Below are positions 14,276 to 14,742 of a stretch of DNA of 14,742 nt, piece by piece. The stretch comes from Spirochaetaceae bacterium. GTDB taxonomy: Bacteria; Spirochaetota; Spirochaetia; Treponematales; Breznakiellaceae. The notes under the pieces are model-generated. The model had not been told where the DNA came from. It saw only the letters and a program-made list of their open reading frames with translations, and did no database searches. Numbering within the stretch: position 1 is the first letter of the stretch; each line of letters opens with the position of its first letter. The translations under genes and the position numbers were made by a program. The DNA lies in NCBI GenBank assembly GCA_031265015.1, contig JAISDG010000022.1:1-14742 (forward strand). The letters are read 5' to 3'.

Positions 14276-14581
14276 ATGCAGCAGGCGGCCATATCGTTTT
14301 CCGATGATTTGTTGCTCTCTTTGAATATGTCTGTAAATGAGATTGTTTCCTCCATGCGGAAAGAATACGCTTCGAAGATGTACCAGGAGGGCAAGCTTAC
14401 CCTTGGACAGGCGGCGGAATTCTGCGGGGTGTGTCTGTATGATTTTACCGCGCTCCTTGCCGTTCAGGATATTCCGGTTATCAACTATGATCCCGAAGAT
14501 TTGGATCGGGAGCTTCTAAGCATTACCCCGGAGTTGTGCCAAAAAGCCCTGGAGCGCGCCGGGGAAACAGGCGTAGCATAG
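14276..14581 (+). CDS. UPF0175 family protein (small antitoxin-like)
   Basis: This 101-aa protein carries the UPF0175 core: EYASKMYQEGKLTLGQAAEFCGVCLYDFTALLAVQDIPVINYDPEDLDREL (31-80). The central QAAEFCGVCLYDF segment is a putative helix-turn-helix and IPVINYDPEDL is the family hallmark. Members are often encoded beside PIN-domain ribonucleases and are thought to act as antitoxins. No PIN gene is visible in the remaining 161 bases. The start at ATG 14276 is set by GGGAGG at 14265-14270; an ATG at 14240 has no such site. It is more GC-rich than the HigBA-like pair, so it was probably acquired separately. It is bracketed by 22-bp direct repeats. The family call is firm, the function is not. 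Confidence 0.85.
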   Translation: MQQAAISFSDDLLLSLNMSVNEIVSSMRKEYASKMYQEGKLTLGQAAEFCGVCLYDFTALLAVQDIPVINYDPEDLDRELLSITPELCQKALERAGETGVA

Positions 14582-14587
14582 CATAGC

Positions 14588-14609
14588 CCCCCCGCAAGAA
14601 TAAATTTTC
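14588..14609 (+). repeat. 22-bp direct repeat, copy 2
   Basis: This is identical to 14186-14207, with one more C in front, and lies six bases after the UPF0175 stop. After it the two flanks differ. The following stretch (about 14610-14700) has no gene; it holds a small hairpin (GTGC, 14635-14638, with GCAC, 14644-14647) and an 8-bp palindrome, TTGTACAA, at 14650-14657. Confidence 0.85.
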
Positions 14610-14704
14610 CCCCTGGCGCCTTCGCGGTTAAAAAGTGCTTCTTGCACAGTTGTACAATCTTTGAAACCGTGGTAGCATAACCCCATGGACGCAGGACCGG
14701 CCGG

Positions 14705-14742
14705 GCCACAAGCCACAAGCCACAAGCCACAAGCCACAAGCC
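14705..14742. repeat. Heptanucleotide tandem repeat (GCCACAA)n
   Basis: Five perfect GCCACAA units (14705-14739) and three bases of a sixth run to the window end, so the true array is longer. It has no spacers. The unit length is not a multiple of three, so copy-number change would shift any reading frame crossing it. Confidence 0.95.

Noticed and set aside
14485..14739. Minus-strand frames with WLVACG-type repeats at the right end
   Set aside because: They are translations of the heptamer array and the antisense of the UPF0175 gene.
14705..14742. Possible CRISPR array
   Set aside because: Units are contiguous 7-mers with no spacers, and no cas gene is present.

Overview
The window reads as a GC-rich bacterial chromosome segment with one AT-rich accessory patch near its right end. 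Long sensory proteins, a His-Asp phosphorelay ending in an HD-GYP protein, an RlpA/SPOR envelope protein and the general gene style would suit a spirochete, perhaps a Treponema-like gut lineage. No rRNA or other phylogenetic marker was compared, so this is inference.

Layout. 12-596 (+) is a PduO-type cobalamin adenosyltransferase, convergent with a DMT/EamA transporter at 658-1635 (-). A three-gene operon follows on the + strand: a LUD-domain protein (1706-2350), a NimA-like flavin-binding protein (2353-2826) and a PfkB-family sugar kinase (2823-4055). It ends at a hairpin terminator near 4134-4155. A divergent start region at 1636-1705 carries an exact 13-bp tandem repeat.

The centre, 4165-11933, is a minus-strand signalling operon, read right to left: REC-HD-GYP response regulator, dCache-HAMP-GAF-HPt receptor, diacylglycerol-kinase-like protein, six-TM hybrid histidine kinase, then RlpA. 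The first four genes are joined by three 4-nt stop/start overlaps. Together they hold each step of a phosphorelay: kinase H314, receiver D724, HPt H640 and output receiver D53, with c-di-GMP (or a related cyclic dinucleotide) hydrolysis as the likely output. The embedded lipid-kinase-like protein lacks the GGDGT motif and may not be a working kinase. The hybrid kinase carries an extra, degenerate receiver. This cassette is the most system-like thing in the window.

On the right, eno (12058-13356, +) has a perfect 16-bp palindrome in its leader and a strong terminator. Just after the terminator lies an exact 36-bp copy of the eno 3' coding region, and then an AT-rich HigBA-like toxin-antitoxin pair (13508-14180). 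An orphan UPF0175 gene (14276-14581) follows, flanked by 22-bp direct repeats that are complementary to its ribosome binding site. A GCCACAA heptamer array runs off the end of the window. The region after eno looks like a small insertion hot spot.

No tRNA, rRNA, transposase, integrase or CRISPR array was seen, and there is no gene-free stretch longer than 300 bases.
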